Assembly: GCA_037179335.1 (NCBI GenBank)
Contig: JAKZHN010000010.1
Location: forward strand, 1,309,870 to 1,373,869
Direction of reading: 5' to 3'
DNA length: 64,000 nucleotides
Source of the DNA: Cyclaneusma minus
Lineage: Eukaryota > Ascomycota > Leotiomycetes > Marthamycetales > Marthamycetaceae
The number at the start of each line of letters is the position of its first letter. Positions within the stretch are counted from its first letter, which is position 1. The notes under the pieces are model-generated. The model saw only the letters and a program-made list of their open reading frames with translations, searched no databases and had not been told where the DNA came from. A program made the translations under genes and the position numbers. Positions 24,246 to 34,664 of the stretch are shown one piece after another.

Positions 24246-24835
24246 ATCATTTTTTTATCATTCTTTTGGTGTCTTCCCTGTCTGAGAAAAGCCATTTCGT
24301 TAATTACCGGCTATATCTTTAAGTCTCCGCATGGTGGAAAAAAAGCATATATACAGCAAAATGAATGCGAACTTCAACTGCAGGGGTTGTCGCTCTACTC
24401 TGACCGACATTGACTTGAATATGGAGTTAGGTAAATTCGCCCTCCAATATAATTGTATATAGAGTCTCCGTCTCTGATATTCCATGCAAGCGGAAACAGA
24501 TCTCTATAAACGGCACCAAGTTCTACAATAGTAATACTCAAATGAACGTCCATATTCATGGTCAGTACATCAACTGCACGGTACAAGATACATGTACCTA
24601 GGCGTGGGGTTGAGCTGGATGATTGAAAGTCACTATTCTGGGACCCCGCCATGGACAGCACATAGATCCCCGGATGCAGCCTGCCTCCAACTTGCACCAT
24701 CATCTCTCGCCCACCCGTCGATACCAGCCCACCCAGACTCTCCGCCCTGATCAGACTACGCGCCCCATCGGAGACTTCAATTCAATTGCGAGCACAAGTC
24801 GCGAAAAGGCCCGGCTAAGGCGCGTTGGTGCCGCC
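24246..24835. other. Intergenic, upstream of the disordered protein
   Basis: About 590 bp. The reading frame of the next gene stays open back to 24623, but its upstream codons include no well-placed ATG except one at 24674. No other gene is supported. Confidence 0.4.
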
Positions 24836-26278
24836 ATGGCCACGAGAGTCCCGCCTCCCGGCCGCCCTGCAGCCGGAGATGAAACGCCCGGGCCTCGCTT
24901 TCATACATGTAGAGACGTCCCCAGTGGTCACTCCCACAAGAAGACGCCCTCGGCGCCAGACTCCAGTACACGACGGCATTCTCTGCCTCCCTTCCTGCCA
25001 CCCATCCTCTGGAACGCTAATGCCTCCGCTGCCTCCCTGGTTGAGTCCGAGGCGGCCGCCCGTGGCGAGCACATCCGAGACGAACAGAAGGCTGCCCATC
25101 GCATCTCGGCCCTCCGTCAGCTCAATGGCACTTCAAAGGCAGGCCATCGCTACGCGAAGTCGGCCGGTGCCCGAAACAGCACCTTTAACCAGCCCGTCAT
25201 CGTACGGACTTACTCTGGCGGCCCCAGATCTCGGTCCCGCCAGTGTGAACCGGCATACAAACGGTCGAACATGGCCAAGGCCGAATTGCCCCCTATAGAA
25301 GCTTTCACTTTCAGGGGGATCATGGATTCGATACAGCACGGTGTTGCCGATGACTTGGAGAGGATTGCAGAGATATGTGCAAGGAGTCGATACTCTCTAA
25401 GCAACCAGTACGAGGTCCATATGCCTCCGCACGGACAGACGCCCCTCTTGCAGACTCCCGGGCAAGCAGTGCAAGGAGGACAAGCAGGTCAAGCAATCGG
25501 CCCAACGCCTCAAGCAATTGGATCAGATAATGATCATACTCGGCGTGCTGGTAAAAGTGGAAGACGCCGCACGAAGTCGGCAGCATATGGCACTCTTGAG
25601 ACCATCATGTCATCCTCGAGATCCTCCGAGGAGGATGAAAGCAAGAAGAAACCTGCTGCTCAGATTGCAGAAAAGGTCCGTGGCAGAGCTGCGACCAAGA
25701 TATCGCAATCATCGGCTGGGACCACGGAGCCTGCGAGCAACGAAAGTACTAGCGCTGTGGCTCCGGATGTCGTTCAGCAACGACCACCAAAGCGTATTCG
25801 TTCGAAGTCTGCGACTTTTGCCTCGATGATTATCGACAGCGCGCAGAGCATCAAACATGATAGCCGCGACCCATCGTCACACTTGGTGTCCCCAGCACAA
25901 CTTATCAGCGAGCCTGCACGCCCTCAGACCTCGGCCGCTCTGGAGCTGCCCAATACGCGCCTAGACGACAGCATCACGACAGTAGTTGATGCTGATGCCG
26001 TCTCATCACCCACTTTAGGGGCATTGCTGTTTCCCAAACCTAGCTTGATTAGCAACGACTCGAGAGCTTCCACTTTAAGAGCTGACCGCCAATCAAAAAC
26101 ATCCATCCGTGGCGGTCTCTCCTCCTGGATACCATGGCCCCGACTGCCTTCCGCGATTCAAGAAAATCGTGCTGCTGCTGGAGCGCGCCGAACTTCTCAT
26201 GCGGAGGGCAGCTTGAGAGAGCTTCTGAAGGCTGCGGGGACGAACAAGAAAGGGAAGGGCATTGAACAACCTGGCTGA
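24836..26278 (+). CDS. Conserved hypothetical protein, largely disordered
   Basis: 480 aa in one exon. I chose the ATG at 24836 because its context, GCCGCCATGG, is ideal; an in-frame ATG at 24674 would add 54 residues. One stretch looks folded and conserved: LPPIEAFTFRGIMDSIQ followed by GVADDLERIAEICARSRYSLSNQYEVHMPPHG (about residues 150-200), mostly helical. The rest is low-complexity, rich in Ser, Ala, Arg and Lys, with an RRRTKSAAYGTLETIMSSSR segment that could be phosphorylated and several KRIRSKSA-type basic motifs that could direct nuclear entry. There is no signal peptide or membrane segment. I do not recognise a function. Confidence 0.7.
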   Translation: MATRVPPPGRPAAGDETPGPRFHTCRDVPSGHSHKKTPSAPDSSTRRHSLPPFLPPILWNANASAASLVESEAAARGEHIRDEQKAAHRISALRQLNGTSKAGHRYAKSAGARNSTFNQPVIVRTYSGGPRSRSRQCEPAYKRSNMAKAELPPIEAFTFRGIMDSIQHGVADDLERIAEICARSRYSLSNQYEVHMPPHGQTPLLQTPGQAVQGGQAGQAIGPTPQAIGSDNDHTRRAGKSGRRRTKSAAYGTLETIMSSSRSSEEDESKKKPAAQIAEKVRGRAATKISQSSAGTTEPASNESTSAVAPDVVQQRPPKRIRSKSATFASMIIDSAQSIKHDSRDPSSHLVSPAQLISEPARPQTSAALELPNTRLDDSITTVVDADAVSSPTLGALLFPKPSLISNDSRASTLRADRQSKTSIRGGLSSWIPWPRLPSAIQENRAAAGARRTSHAEGSLRELLKAAGTNKKGKGIEQPG

Positions 26279-27191
26279 GACTGAGAATCATGCGGATGAG
26301 ACTGCGTAATCGACGCAAAACATCAACGTTCTATGCTGCTCCTTGTGACCCAGCTGTACATCTTGGGTCGAGCGACCGGTGGCCTAAAGGACGGACGTCT
26401 CAGGACAACTTATCGCCTCAGGCACTAGAATATCTGGTACATCATAGGTATGAAAATGCGAGATATCGAAGGTGAGGCGCTGTTGGGCTGACCCAGTGTG
26501 GGGAAGAAAAGCCTACCAGGCGAGTGGGAGCCTCCCAATGACAGTCTAACGCCATTCGGCGATATTGCCAGAACAGCTCATGTTCCACTGCTGCAGAGGC
26601 CAAAGGCATCTTTCTTGGACGGTCGGATTTATCAGGCATGGGCGAGACAAGACGTGCCATTCTCATCTATGGCGATCTTGAAAAGACGAACTAATGACAA
26701 TCCTACGAGCCTTTCATCAATTGCCCTTTGACTAACTCTGTTACCAATCACCATGTCTATCTAGGTACGCGGATATATAAGGGGCCCCTCTAGTCCCTGT
26801 TTTGCCAAAGTTAGTAGCATTGTGGACCATGGCTTACGGCAGAAACCCTTATGCGGCTATAGTGACATTAAAAATTTCTGTGCAGCCCGAGATCAATGGG
26901 TGGCAGGCAGTAAGATAACTGGACCATTCCTGGCGCTCCGGGTTTCCAATGACTTGGTTTAGCTCTAATAATGAGCATACTTCAAGAAATTTTATGATTT
27001 CTTATGGACTTCCCGCTGTTTATTCGTGAGATTGGCCCAATTATATTGGAACTATGTACTCCTCATATACAATGATACAGAGTCCGCCTGGTCAGATAGT
27101 GAGGGATGGCTTCGCTGATGACCAATGTCGCAGCTACCGTTTTCATCCATAAACCTTTCCGCAGCTACTATACTCTTCGTTCACCCACACT
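26279..27191. other. Intergenic region with a short interrupted frame
   Basis: About 900 bp. A TATATAA at 26774-26780 lies 49 bp before an ATG in good context (26829). That frame runs 29 codons to TAA, then continues in the same frame for 36 codons to TGA at 27029. It may be a broken small gene or chance. Nothing else is supported. Confidence 0.35.
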
Positions 27192-28533
27192 TTAGAGATC
27201 CGCATACCCGGCTCCACATGGCCCTGCAAGATTTCCCGTCGAGTGAAACGCCGGCTTGGTATCCGGGAGATACACCAAATCCACAATCCTTCCCTTAGGA
27301 CAAGCAGCACTGACTCCCTCTCCCGTACCGTTATACGACCCGGACACATTCGCAACCTTATCCTATACGCAAATCAGTCAACCGGTGCATCACCCACTCA
27401 CTTCACCACAGATCCTCTCAAATATTCGAGACTAGACAAAAGACGTACCACGCTAGGTTGCACAACAACGCATCCCTGATAAGAGTACCAGAACGCCTGA
27501 ATGCAGTTCTCGAGTTCAAAGAAACACGCAGTGCAGCAGCCTTCGAGACTGCTGCCCTGGGGCGTACTGAGATTGTATAAGCTGTTACCACTGGTCTCGT
27601 ACTGACCGCCGCTGGCGAGGCCGTAGGGGAAGGTTTGGACGAGCGTTGGGATTGGTGATGCGCAGGCTTGCTTGACATTAGTCAAATACCCTGGATAGCA
27701 ACTTCATGGACTGAAGACGCCACGGAATGCCATGAAGTGTAAGGGGTGATATGGAAAGAGATACTTACGGTAGACTACTGTTTGGGATGTGGTTGCAACA
27801 GCCTTTATGACCCACAGATCAGTAATGACCAAATGCATCTAGATTTCCAGGCTTTGAAAGGAAACTCGGGTCGTGATACCCTTTCAGTGACAACTTGGGT
27901 GGCGCGCACTGCAATTCTGTTGGGTACAGCATTGCTTAGACATGGACACATTGAGTCCACCATGGGGGAAGTAGCAGGCTTGTCATTGGCATATTGGATT
28001 TTATTGACAAGTGCGGTCTGAGTAGCCTTCGGGGATTGACCAGAAACAAATGCTGTGCAAGTGCTATGCTTCTGTCAGTCATCACGAGTATGGAATAGAG
28101 TAATACAAGAAGGACACAAGTGATACTTACTGAGTTGTGGCGAAGGAAGTAGTAACAACAGTCAGGGTTCTATTGTTGGGTGGGGTAGTATTAGCTCCAA
28201 GTGCACTGAGACTTATTCTATTAAGCCCGACAACATATACCGAGATTCATCGAGTCCTCGGATGAATCTATATGTCATGTGTAGAGTAGTAGAGGGTACC
28301 TATTCATGAGACGAATATTTGACTCACTCTGTCCAATCTTCCACGGAGCTTGCAACATTCAGAGAGGCACAGAAAGCGACGAGTTCCTCCTTATAACTGC
28401 CTGTAAGTCCCATGACCGACGCACACGACATAGACTCATCTTCGGCCTGAACATGGGGAGAGGCAGTGGCTTGGAGTGCTAGGATGCAAATCACCATGGA
28501 AATGAACGGAAGCCAGTCTTTGGGGCGCTCCAT
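27192..28533 (-). CDS. Secreted Cys-rich protein, six exons
   Basis: Exons 28533-28328, 28205-28131, 28063-27880, 27802-27769, 27690-27449 and 27362-27192 give 303 aa; all junctions keep frame and the last exon ends in TAA. The first ATG is at 28533 (upstream codons start with TTG). Residues 9-25 form a signal peptide ending near TASPHVQA. The mature part has three Cys-bearing blocks: SCASVMG ... YKEELVAFCASLNV, then SMCPCLSNAV, then a cluster CCTACFFELENC ... YQGCVVVQ and a tail with AACPKGRIVDL and GPCGAGYADL. A Thr-rich stretch (RTLTVVTTSFATT) separates the first two. I do not recognise the family. Short exons and the AAAG acceptor before exon 4 (27803) are the weakest points. Confidence 0.68.
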
Positions 28534-29339
28534 TCTGCGAGTCTGCCGTGTGGCTACCGACAAAGCAAATTGGCTGTTTGGAGGATACCAATGTCAAAGT
28601 AAAAGGCCGTAACAGATGGCAAGTAAGATTATAGTAGCTGGTGATCTAGTGCTCAAATGTCTACTGGAGGTGAATTTGTAGTATCCTAAGGGATTTTTAG
28701 GATCTACGTACCTACTCTAAACTCTTATAGATAGGAGGTAGATGTACAAGTCTTGAACACATATCGTGAAGCTTGAGTTTTCTTGTTTGCTCATCTTGTG
28801 TGAGGTGGGATTGTACATAGAAACAAACCGTCATGACCAGCATCAGCTGCAGCTCGTATATGCGGTAAGACTTTGACATCGTGGTACTGTGGCTATCCGT
28901 CGATTGCAGTGCATACTGCGGTAGTACAACTGGCCTTTAGTTGCAGTTCTCCCGTAGGAACCACGGGTAGTACAAATATCAATGGTATGGACCGCCTCTA
29001 AGACATACAGTAGGCCTAAGAGTTCAAGTTGGAGAAATGAATGCTGCAATTATGCAGTGGGGTGACAAAAGTCTGCATCCCATGGTAGTGTTCAACTATC
29101 TGTTAGGTAGTATTCCCAATCATTGTGGATATTCCCAGTCACGGTGGATGTTCCTAATTATTGAAGGCGGGGTTCAAACTTCTGTCGCATAACTGTAATT
29201 CTGTCACAAGCATACCTGTCTAGGTAACCTCGGCTGCTGCTGATTGACTGCTGGAGAATGCCAGGCAACGGTGTGTCTAGATGAATCGAGTAGCACTGAG
29301 AAGGTCCCTCATGGGCTTCCCCGGCGGAGATAACCCATC
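28534..29339. other. Intergenic region
   Basis: About 800 bp upstream of the six-exon secreted-protein gene and downstream of the deadenylase gene. Contains several TAGGTA-type motifs (near 28707, 28735 and 29104). No gene supported. Confidence 0.45.
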
Positions 29340-31059
29340 TCACTTCCTACCCAGAACACAGACTTCGTTGTCTCCCGTTGTTCCGAAAACTCTCAGCCGG
29401 TTGGCCAATCGCTCCCAGAACTTGCCCTCCATGGTCGGAATCCACTGGTCCATCCTACCCTCAATCTCCATCTCCCGTCGCTTCTCCCGCAACTCCGCAT
29501 TAAGAGAGTCATCCTCTTCCTTGTCCTCGTCATCGTCCAGAGATATGAGGTCCCCATGCTCACTACCCTGGCTTTCTTCTGCTGCGAGTCTCACAGCTAA
29601 ACGCAAAAAGATTTTCGCGGTGATGAAGCCTATGTCCGTTAGCAAGACAGTTGATCCTTGGACTATCAGCTGTTAGGACCTACTGTCATATCCCGCTTCG
29701 TGAAGCTGACCCTTCCCATTGTACGACTCCTGCCTCTCAAGGTGCCTCTCATGCAGCCTGATTATTGGCTTGACTTGCTTCTCTGACTTCCGGTAAACCT
29801 CGTCGAGACTGGAAATTGTATTGATGGAGGTGTACTCGACTGTGGCCATGAATTTGGTGTCTACGATGACTGAGAATAGATTGTGGAGCTTCTGTTGGAA
29901 TTCGACGACTGAATCGGGTAGAGGGCCAACAAACAGCGCGTGCAAAAAAGCCAGATCCGTAAACAAGTTGTGACCAACAAGCACCGGTGGCTTAGATCTG
30001 AACGCCGTTTGCAAGTCTTTGAGTTGACGGGTAATGTCTTCAGCGTCCACCAGCATCGGCTGGCCCTGATCGTCAACTGCGAACAGCATGGGATCGATAT
30101 CGAGCTCTCCTCCCACCAATGCCTCAAAAATCCAGCGCAAACCTATCTGCTTCTTGACCGCACATTCGAAAGCTGCAAGCTTGGCGCGACTAAAAGCGAG
30201 CTCCTCTCTTGGGTCACCTTTCACAATCTGCATGAAATGGTTGTGGTTGCGCGGCCTCGCTCGATATCCCGGGAACTCGTTGGCTACAAGCTGAAACAAA
30301 AGCTTTCTCTGGAAGCCATTGAGCGGACCATTCCGGTTCTCGATATTCACAAAGTCGTCTTTCTGAAGGCAGATATTAGTTGTCTGTAGAGATTGGTGCA
30401 GAGTCAGTCAGGCCAAGGGCTACTCACGATCCCTTTCTTGTTGATCCACTCGGAGATGGTGAAACGAGAGCTGCGGTAGAAATTCAAGGCCTCTTGGTCG
30501 TCAGGACCCACGGCGACATCAGCAATCTTTGCTAGCCTCTCTTGCTTTTCGTGGAAGAACTTCAGAGCGTGTTCCTCCTCTGCCCTGGAAAGATAACCGA
30601 CACCATAATGGAAGGAATCGGCTATGTCGAATCCGTTTTTGATAAGGAAGTGAAGGGTGCTAGATGACGTGAGAAACTTTCGATCAATGCCAATCCTGTC
30701 TTCGTCCACAAAGAGCGGGCTAAGGTTGATGTTCCATGGACGCGCAACATATGTGTCTGTCGGTGCAAGTTAGTTGCTGCCTGACAGGATGTGGATGATC
30801 ATAAAGTACCGTTCTCACGGTCCTCGTGAACGCAGGTGATACCAATCTGGAGAACCTGGAAATTCTCGGCCGCTTTCTTCACTTCTTCATACTGGCCTTG
30901 CAGCGTGTTCTTCTTGTGGCCGGATCCATCTCGAGAGGCGAATCGGTCTTTCATCGTGATACCCGTCATCTCCATGTCAAAGGAGACAAAGGTAGCTGTC
31001 GACAGCGACTTCAGCATGTCCATGAGCTCGGGATAGAAATTATCCCTGTGGACATTCAT
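29340..31059 (-). CDS. PARN/CAF1-family 3' exoribonuclease
   Basis: Predicted DEDD-type deadenylase that trims poly(A) tails or 3' ends of small RNAs. Four exons: 31059-30810, 30756-30428, 30362-29684, 29629-29340 (515 aa). The catalytic residues are visible: Asp28 and Glu30 in SFDMEMTGI, Asp329 in GHNLFTDLAFLH, His414 and Asp419 in HEAGYDS, where the last motif is rebuilt across intron 3. NRNGPLNGFQRKLLFQLV is another PARN-like block. The start is the ATG at 31059, as codons upstream begin with TTG. The second intron could instead end at 30384, adding seven residues; I prefer 30363 because it keeps the family spacing. An acidic stretch lies near the C-terminus. No R3H domain is apparent. Confidence 0.85.
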
Positions 31060-31861
31060 CGTGGGCAACTGTGTTCTGAACGAGGTGGTCGACGGCTTAG
31101 CCAGGGCTTAGCCAGGCAATCAAGAGCAGAAGCCGAGGATGTTGCGTTCTGCAGGGACGGCAGTAGCAGAGTAATATACAGAAAAGGATGGATTGCCTTA
31201 GGCGGCGCAAACTGTCCGGGAGTTGAAGGTCCGCAGAAATGCAGAGAGTGACAGCAGATGAAAGCGACAGCAGCAGAAGAGACGATGGGTGGCAGGCGCA
31301 CCGATCTTTCCCCTGTTACCAGAATTCACATCCTCAACCCACGGACAACTCACAATGTTTAGCCCTCTGTAGACTGACTCCAGTGACAGAGTGCATGGAA
31401 GGCGGGCGTGTGTTGAATCTGGGCTGGCAATCAACGCTACCTACCTCCTAGGTTGCTATCGGCTTGCGCACTCTGATATGAGTGATGGTGCAAACACTCC
31501 AATGGAGCCAACAGCTCCGATTATTTTGTATGGTATGTGTGAGGCTGGATGCGCAAGGAATTGTCTGTGGACACTGGAAGTGTGCAGTCGCAAAGTCCGA
31601 AGAGAAGTTCTCGGCGGTGGAGAAACTAGTTCGGCTACATACCTTACAACATCAGTACATGTACTCGAACTCAGACTCACTCAAGGCCACATGATCACTG
31701 GCATCCACGAACTCGGGAATTCTGACTCTACGACTTGAAGCCAGGCGACAAGGAACTCGCTCCTCAGTCATCTAAAGACTCCCCGTGCCAGGGCCTTCGA
31801 ATTTCAACTCTTGCAACTGCCACAAAAGCTTCAGGAGTCTAACCAGACCACACATCTCACA
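31060..31861. other. Divergent intergenic region, deadenylase / thioesterase-like gene
   Basis: About 800 bp holding both promoters. The plus-strand frame at 31391-31738 has no domain-like features. TACCTACCTCCTAGG lies near 31439. Confidence 0.45.
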
Positions 31862-32602
31862 ATGCCCCCTCCACGCCTCCCTACACCCACCGACTTCCCC
31901 CCAAACACTTGCCTAACCATCATCCCACCCCCTTCCTCCCAACCCCCCGTCAACGTCCTCCTCCTCCTCCACGGACTCGGCGACACGCACCACGCTTTCG
32001 CCTCCCTTGGCCGCTCCCTCAACCTGCCTTACACTGTCTGTATTTCACTGTGCGGCCCGTCTCCCTTGCCCCCCTTGCTTACAGGCAACGACGCCCCCTC
32101 GTTCCACTGGGGCGATGACATACTTTTCGATGAACACACTGGTGCCGTCGATCTCGAGGCTGGTTTTGAAAAGGCCAGAAAACTGTTGATACAGGACGTG
32201 CTAATAGAGCGATTATTGGGGAAGTGCGGCTTCAAAGAGAGGGATGTGGTGATGCTGGGCTGGGGACAGGGGGCCATGGCAGCCCTGGATGCAGTGGCCA
32301 AGGAGAGGGGGAGGGAGTTTGGAGGTGTAGTGAGTGTTGGGGGTCGCTTGCCGGCTACGAGCGTGCAAGGAGGGGGGAAGAGCAAGGCACCAGTGCTGGT
32401 GCTGGGGGGAAGTAGGAGTAGTCAGGTTACTAAGCAAGCCTTGGAGGTGATGAGGCAGTGCTTTGAGGATGTGGAGTATGTGAAGTGGTCAAAGGGCGAA
32501 GACAGCATGCCGAAGAACAGGGAGGAAATGCTGCCGATTATGAGGTTCTTTGCGAGGAGGCTGAGGACCGGGGTGCCCGAGGGTGCCGTGGAGCTGACTT
32601 GA
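31862..32602 (+). CDS. Phospholipase/carboxylesterase-like protein lacking the catalytic serine
   Basis: 246 aa, one exon; the ATG at 31862 is the first in frame. The alpha/beta-hydrolase fold is visible: NVLLLLHGLGDTHHAF at about 31-46 (oxyanion strand), then the nucleophile elbow VVMLGWGQGAMAALDAVA, then APVLVLGGSRS and a C-terminal MPKNREEMLPIMRFFARRL. In acyl-protein thioesterases the elbow reads GFSQG; here it is GWGQG at 133-137, so the serine is glycine, and no histidine stands at the usual C-terminal site. By inference this is a pseudo-enzyme that binds rather than cuts. I believe related fungal proteins share this loss. No signal peptide, so it is cytosolic. The first intron-free 90 bases are very C-rich. 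Confidence 0.82.
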   Translation: MPPPRLPTPTDFPPNTCLTIIPPPSSQPPVNVLLLLHGLGDTHHAFASLGRSLNLPYTVCISLCGPSPLPPLLTGNDAPSFHWGDDILFDEHTGAVDLEAGFEKARKLLIQDVLIERLLGKCGFKERDVVMLGWGQGAMAALDAVAKERGREFGGVVSVGGRLPATSVQGGGKSKAPVLVLGGSRSSQVTKQALEVMRQCFEDVEYVKWSKGEDSMPKNREEMLPIMRFFARRLRTGVPEGAVELT

Positions 32603-32738
32603 GGCGGGAGCAGTCTTTGTGTCATGCTTGGTTAGGTAAGATACGAAAGTCGCAAGAAGCACAGGATGATTCACGATGCTGTGCAAAAAGTTGTTTGAAC
32701 CGCATAAGGAATTCTGGTAAATTATACGGCGGTGCTTG

Positions 32739-34364
32739 TTATTCTACCGCAACGACCTTCCCATCTGCTACAGATGCTTCCTGGCCAGCGTCAACTCCTC
32801 CCGGCTTGTCCGTACTCTCCTGTCTACGAGCTTCTTTCTCGAGCTTCTTTCTCTGACGATTGCTCATCTCGCCATCCTCACCACCCTGGGCGCCTTTCTG
32901 GGTTCCTGTCTGGCCAGACCCTCCCCCAGATTTCGAAACCCAAGCATATTTGGCCGCTGCTTTCGCTTCGTCCTCCTCAGTCCACTCTTGGGGTAATATC
33001 GCGAACACCAAGTATGAAGTATGTGTCTTGACCTCGTCTTCTGTGCGATGGATCAAACGACCTTGCTTATATACTTTCCCCTCCACCAGCCTCTCTATGA
33101 TCTTCTCGTGGCTGTTGGGGTTTGGCTTCGGGGCCTTGGACTTTTTGCTGGCTAACTGTGCCTCTATGTCCTCGTCCAGCGTTACGTCTTGCTCGGATGC
33201 TTTCTGCCCTTCATGGTAGTTTTTGGTCCGCCCTTCTACCTCCCGCAGTCTACCTAGGGCCTCCTCGACTGTTGCTGGTGCTACCTGCACTCCCCTTGCC
33301 GGACCTTGCTCGATGGTCACTCGCTCCCGACGGATTTCCAGACGTTTCTGGGATACTTCGACCACAGAGATATCGACCCAGCCTAGTTTTCGCATGTCGG
33401 AGACGGTTCGTTGGACTTGTTCAATGCAGGGTGAAAAGCTGCAGATGTGGACGGGGCTACTGGGATCCAGAGGCGATACAAATCGCTCTTGTAAAGGTTC
33501 TGCAGGCTGATTTCCGTCGGTAGATGTTGGATTTGAAGTCGACAGCTTTGGGGGAGCGCTTCGGGCCAAATGGGGCAGCGCTACCCAGGGAGCAGGAAGG
33601 TCGAGAAAGATTGCGTTTGCCTTGGGGCTCTGGTCTTGCTTCTCGCCCACCAGGAATCCGTCCTGGCACACATCACGGTGTGTGATCTCAACGAGGCCTT
33701 CCAAGCCGTGGTCCGCAATCTCGGTCTTCAACTTTTCAAATCTCTGTTCGTGGAACTCATAGCTCCAAACCTTGCCCAGCTTCCGACGTTTGGAAGCAGG
33801 GGTATCACTCCTGCCGTAACCACTAAATACGGCTCGAGCAGAAGCATGGGTAAAAGAGCCGCTTCCTGCGCCTGCTTCTATCAGGGTAGAGCCCGGCCTT
33901 GCTCGTATGCGATGTAGGATGTAGCTATAGTCGGGCGTGTAGACAACTTGGGTTCGATGCGGCAAGGACGAGGTCCAGTTTTCGGGCGTAGGGTCGAGAA
34001 GGTGAACAAAGCCCGAGTTGGCAGCAACGGCAGCTTTTGCCTCTTTGGCAGCTTCACTGCCTTGCTCGCTGTCGCCCCCCTCGGAGTCTGCCCGGCTGCG
34101 CTTCTTCCCCCGTCGGCCTCGGGATCCGGTGTCAACCTTCGAAGCTCTCACCTGGCTCCCCCACGGCAAGCCGATCAAGGTGCTGTGTGGGAAAGATCCG
34201 AACTGGCAATTAAGCACCTTCCCTTCCGCGTAGCCTTCATCGTTCTCGTCTCGGTCTCGCAACACAGCGGGTATTTGGTAATCGCGCTTTAGATGGACGA
34301 TAGCCAGATTGTTGGTGCTGGCCACGGGGCCGGGGCTGAGGAAGGGCGAGACCTTGGCGGCCAT
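32739..34364 (-). CDS. TRM61: tRNA (adenine58-N1)-methyltransferase catalytic subunit TRM61 (GCD14)
   Basis: Catalytic subunit that, with Trm6, makes m1A58 in tRNAs, including initiator tRNA-Met. 541 aa in one exon, longer than the yeast protein. PTPENWTSSLPHRTQVVYTPDYSYI (about 125-149) and the SAM-binding motif LIEAGAGSGSFT (161-172) are followed by YEFHEQR and THRDVCQDGF; DLPAPW at 255-260 is the catalytic-type motif. The extra length comes from a charged insert (about 75-115, RGRRGKKRSRADSEGGDSEQG is part of it) and a Lys/Glu-rich C-terminal tail. The start ATG at 34364 lies 300 bp from the CysRS start on the other strand. Confidence 0.93.
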   Translation of the reverse strand: MAAKVSPFLSPGPVASTNNLAIVHLKRDYQIPAVLRDRDENDEGYAEGKVLNCQFGSFPHSTLIGLPWGSQVRASKVDTGSRGRRGKKRSRADSEGGDSEQGSEAAKEAKAAVAANSGFVHLLDPTPENWTSSLPHRTQVVYTPDYSYILHRIRARPGSTLIEAGAGSGSFTHASARAVFSGYGRSDTPASKRRKLGKVWSYEFHEQRFEKLKTEIADHGLEGLVEITHRDVCQDGFLVGEKQDQSPKANAIFLDLPAPWVALPHLARSAPPKLSTSNPTSTDGNQPAEPLQERFVSPLDPSSPVHICSFSPCIEQVQRTVSDMRKLGWVDISVVEVSQKRLEIRRERVTIEQGPARGVQVAPATVEEALGRLREVEGRTKNYHEGQKASEQDVTLDEDIEAQLASKKSKAPKPNPNSHEKIIERLVEGKVYKQGRLIHRTEDEVKTHTSYLVFAILPQEWTEEDEAKAAAKYAWVSKSGGGSGQTGTQKGAQGGEDGEMSNRQRKKLEKEARRQESTDKPGGVDAGQEASVADGKVVAVE

Positions 34365-34664
34365 GATAAAACGGTGGTATCGGCCTGCTGGCCGGAGACT
34401 GGCGGCTAAGAGATGTCTGGGGACCAGAGGATGTGTAGTCCCATGGCAAAAGAAATTTGGAAGCTCTCACTATCGATAAGTGCACTGGATCCCACTTTGG
34501 TAAGGCTGGGCGGGAAGGCTGTGGGCGAGGGGCAAGAAATGGCGGGCCACCAATCAGAGGCAAGGTGTCTTCTGCCTCTGTTCGTGAGTCAACAAAGCGC
34601 CATTCCGCGGTACAGAGGCTCGCTTTTGGAAAGCTGGCGACCCAATGCTCTCTACTACTACTTC
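34365..34664. promoter_or_regulatory. Divergent promoter shared by TRM61 and CysRS
   Basis: A 300-bp gap between start codons of two tRNA-function genes on opposite strands. The CysRS frame stays open across most of it without a good start. No TATA box seen. Confidence 0.5.

Noticed and set aside
30384..30427. 44-bp version of intron 2 in the deadenylase gene
   Set aside because: Keeps frame but adds seven residues and is unusually short; the 65-bp version fits the family better.
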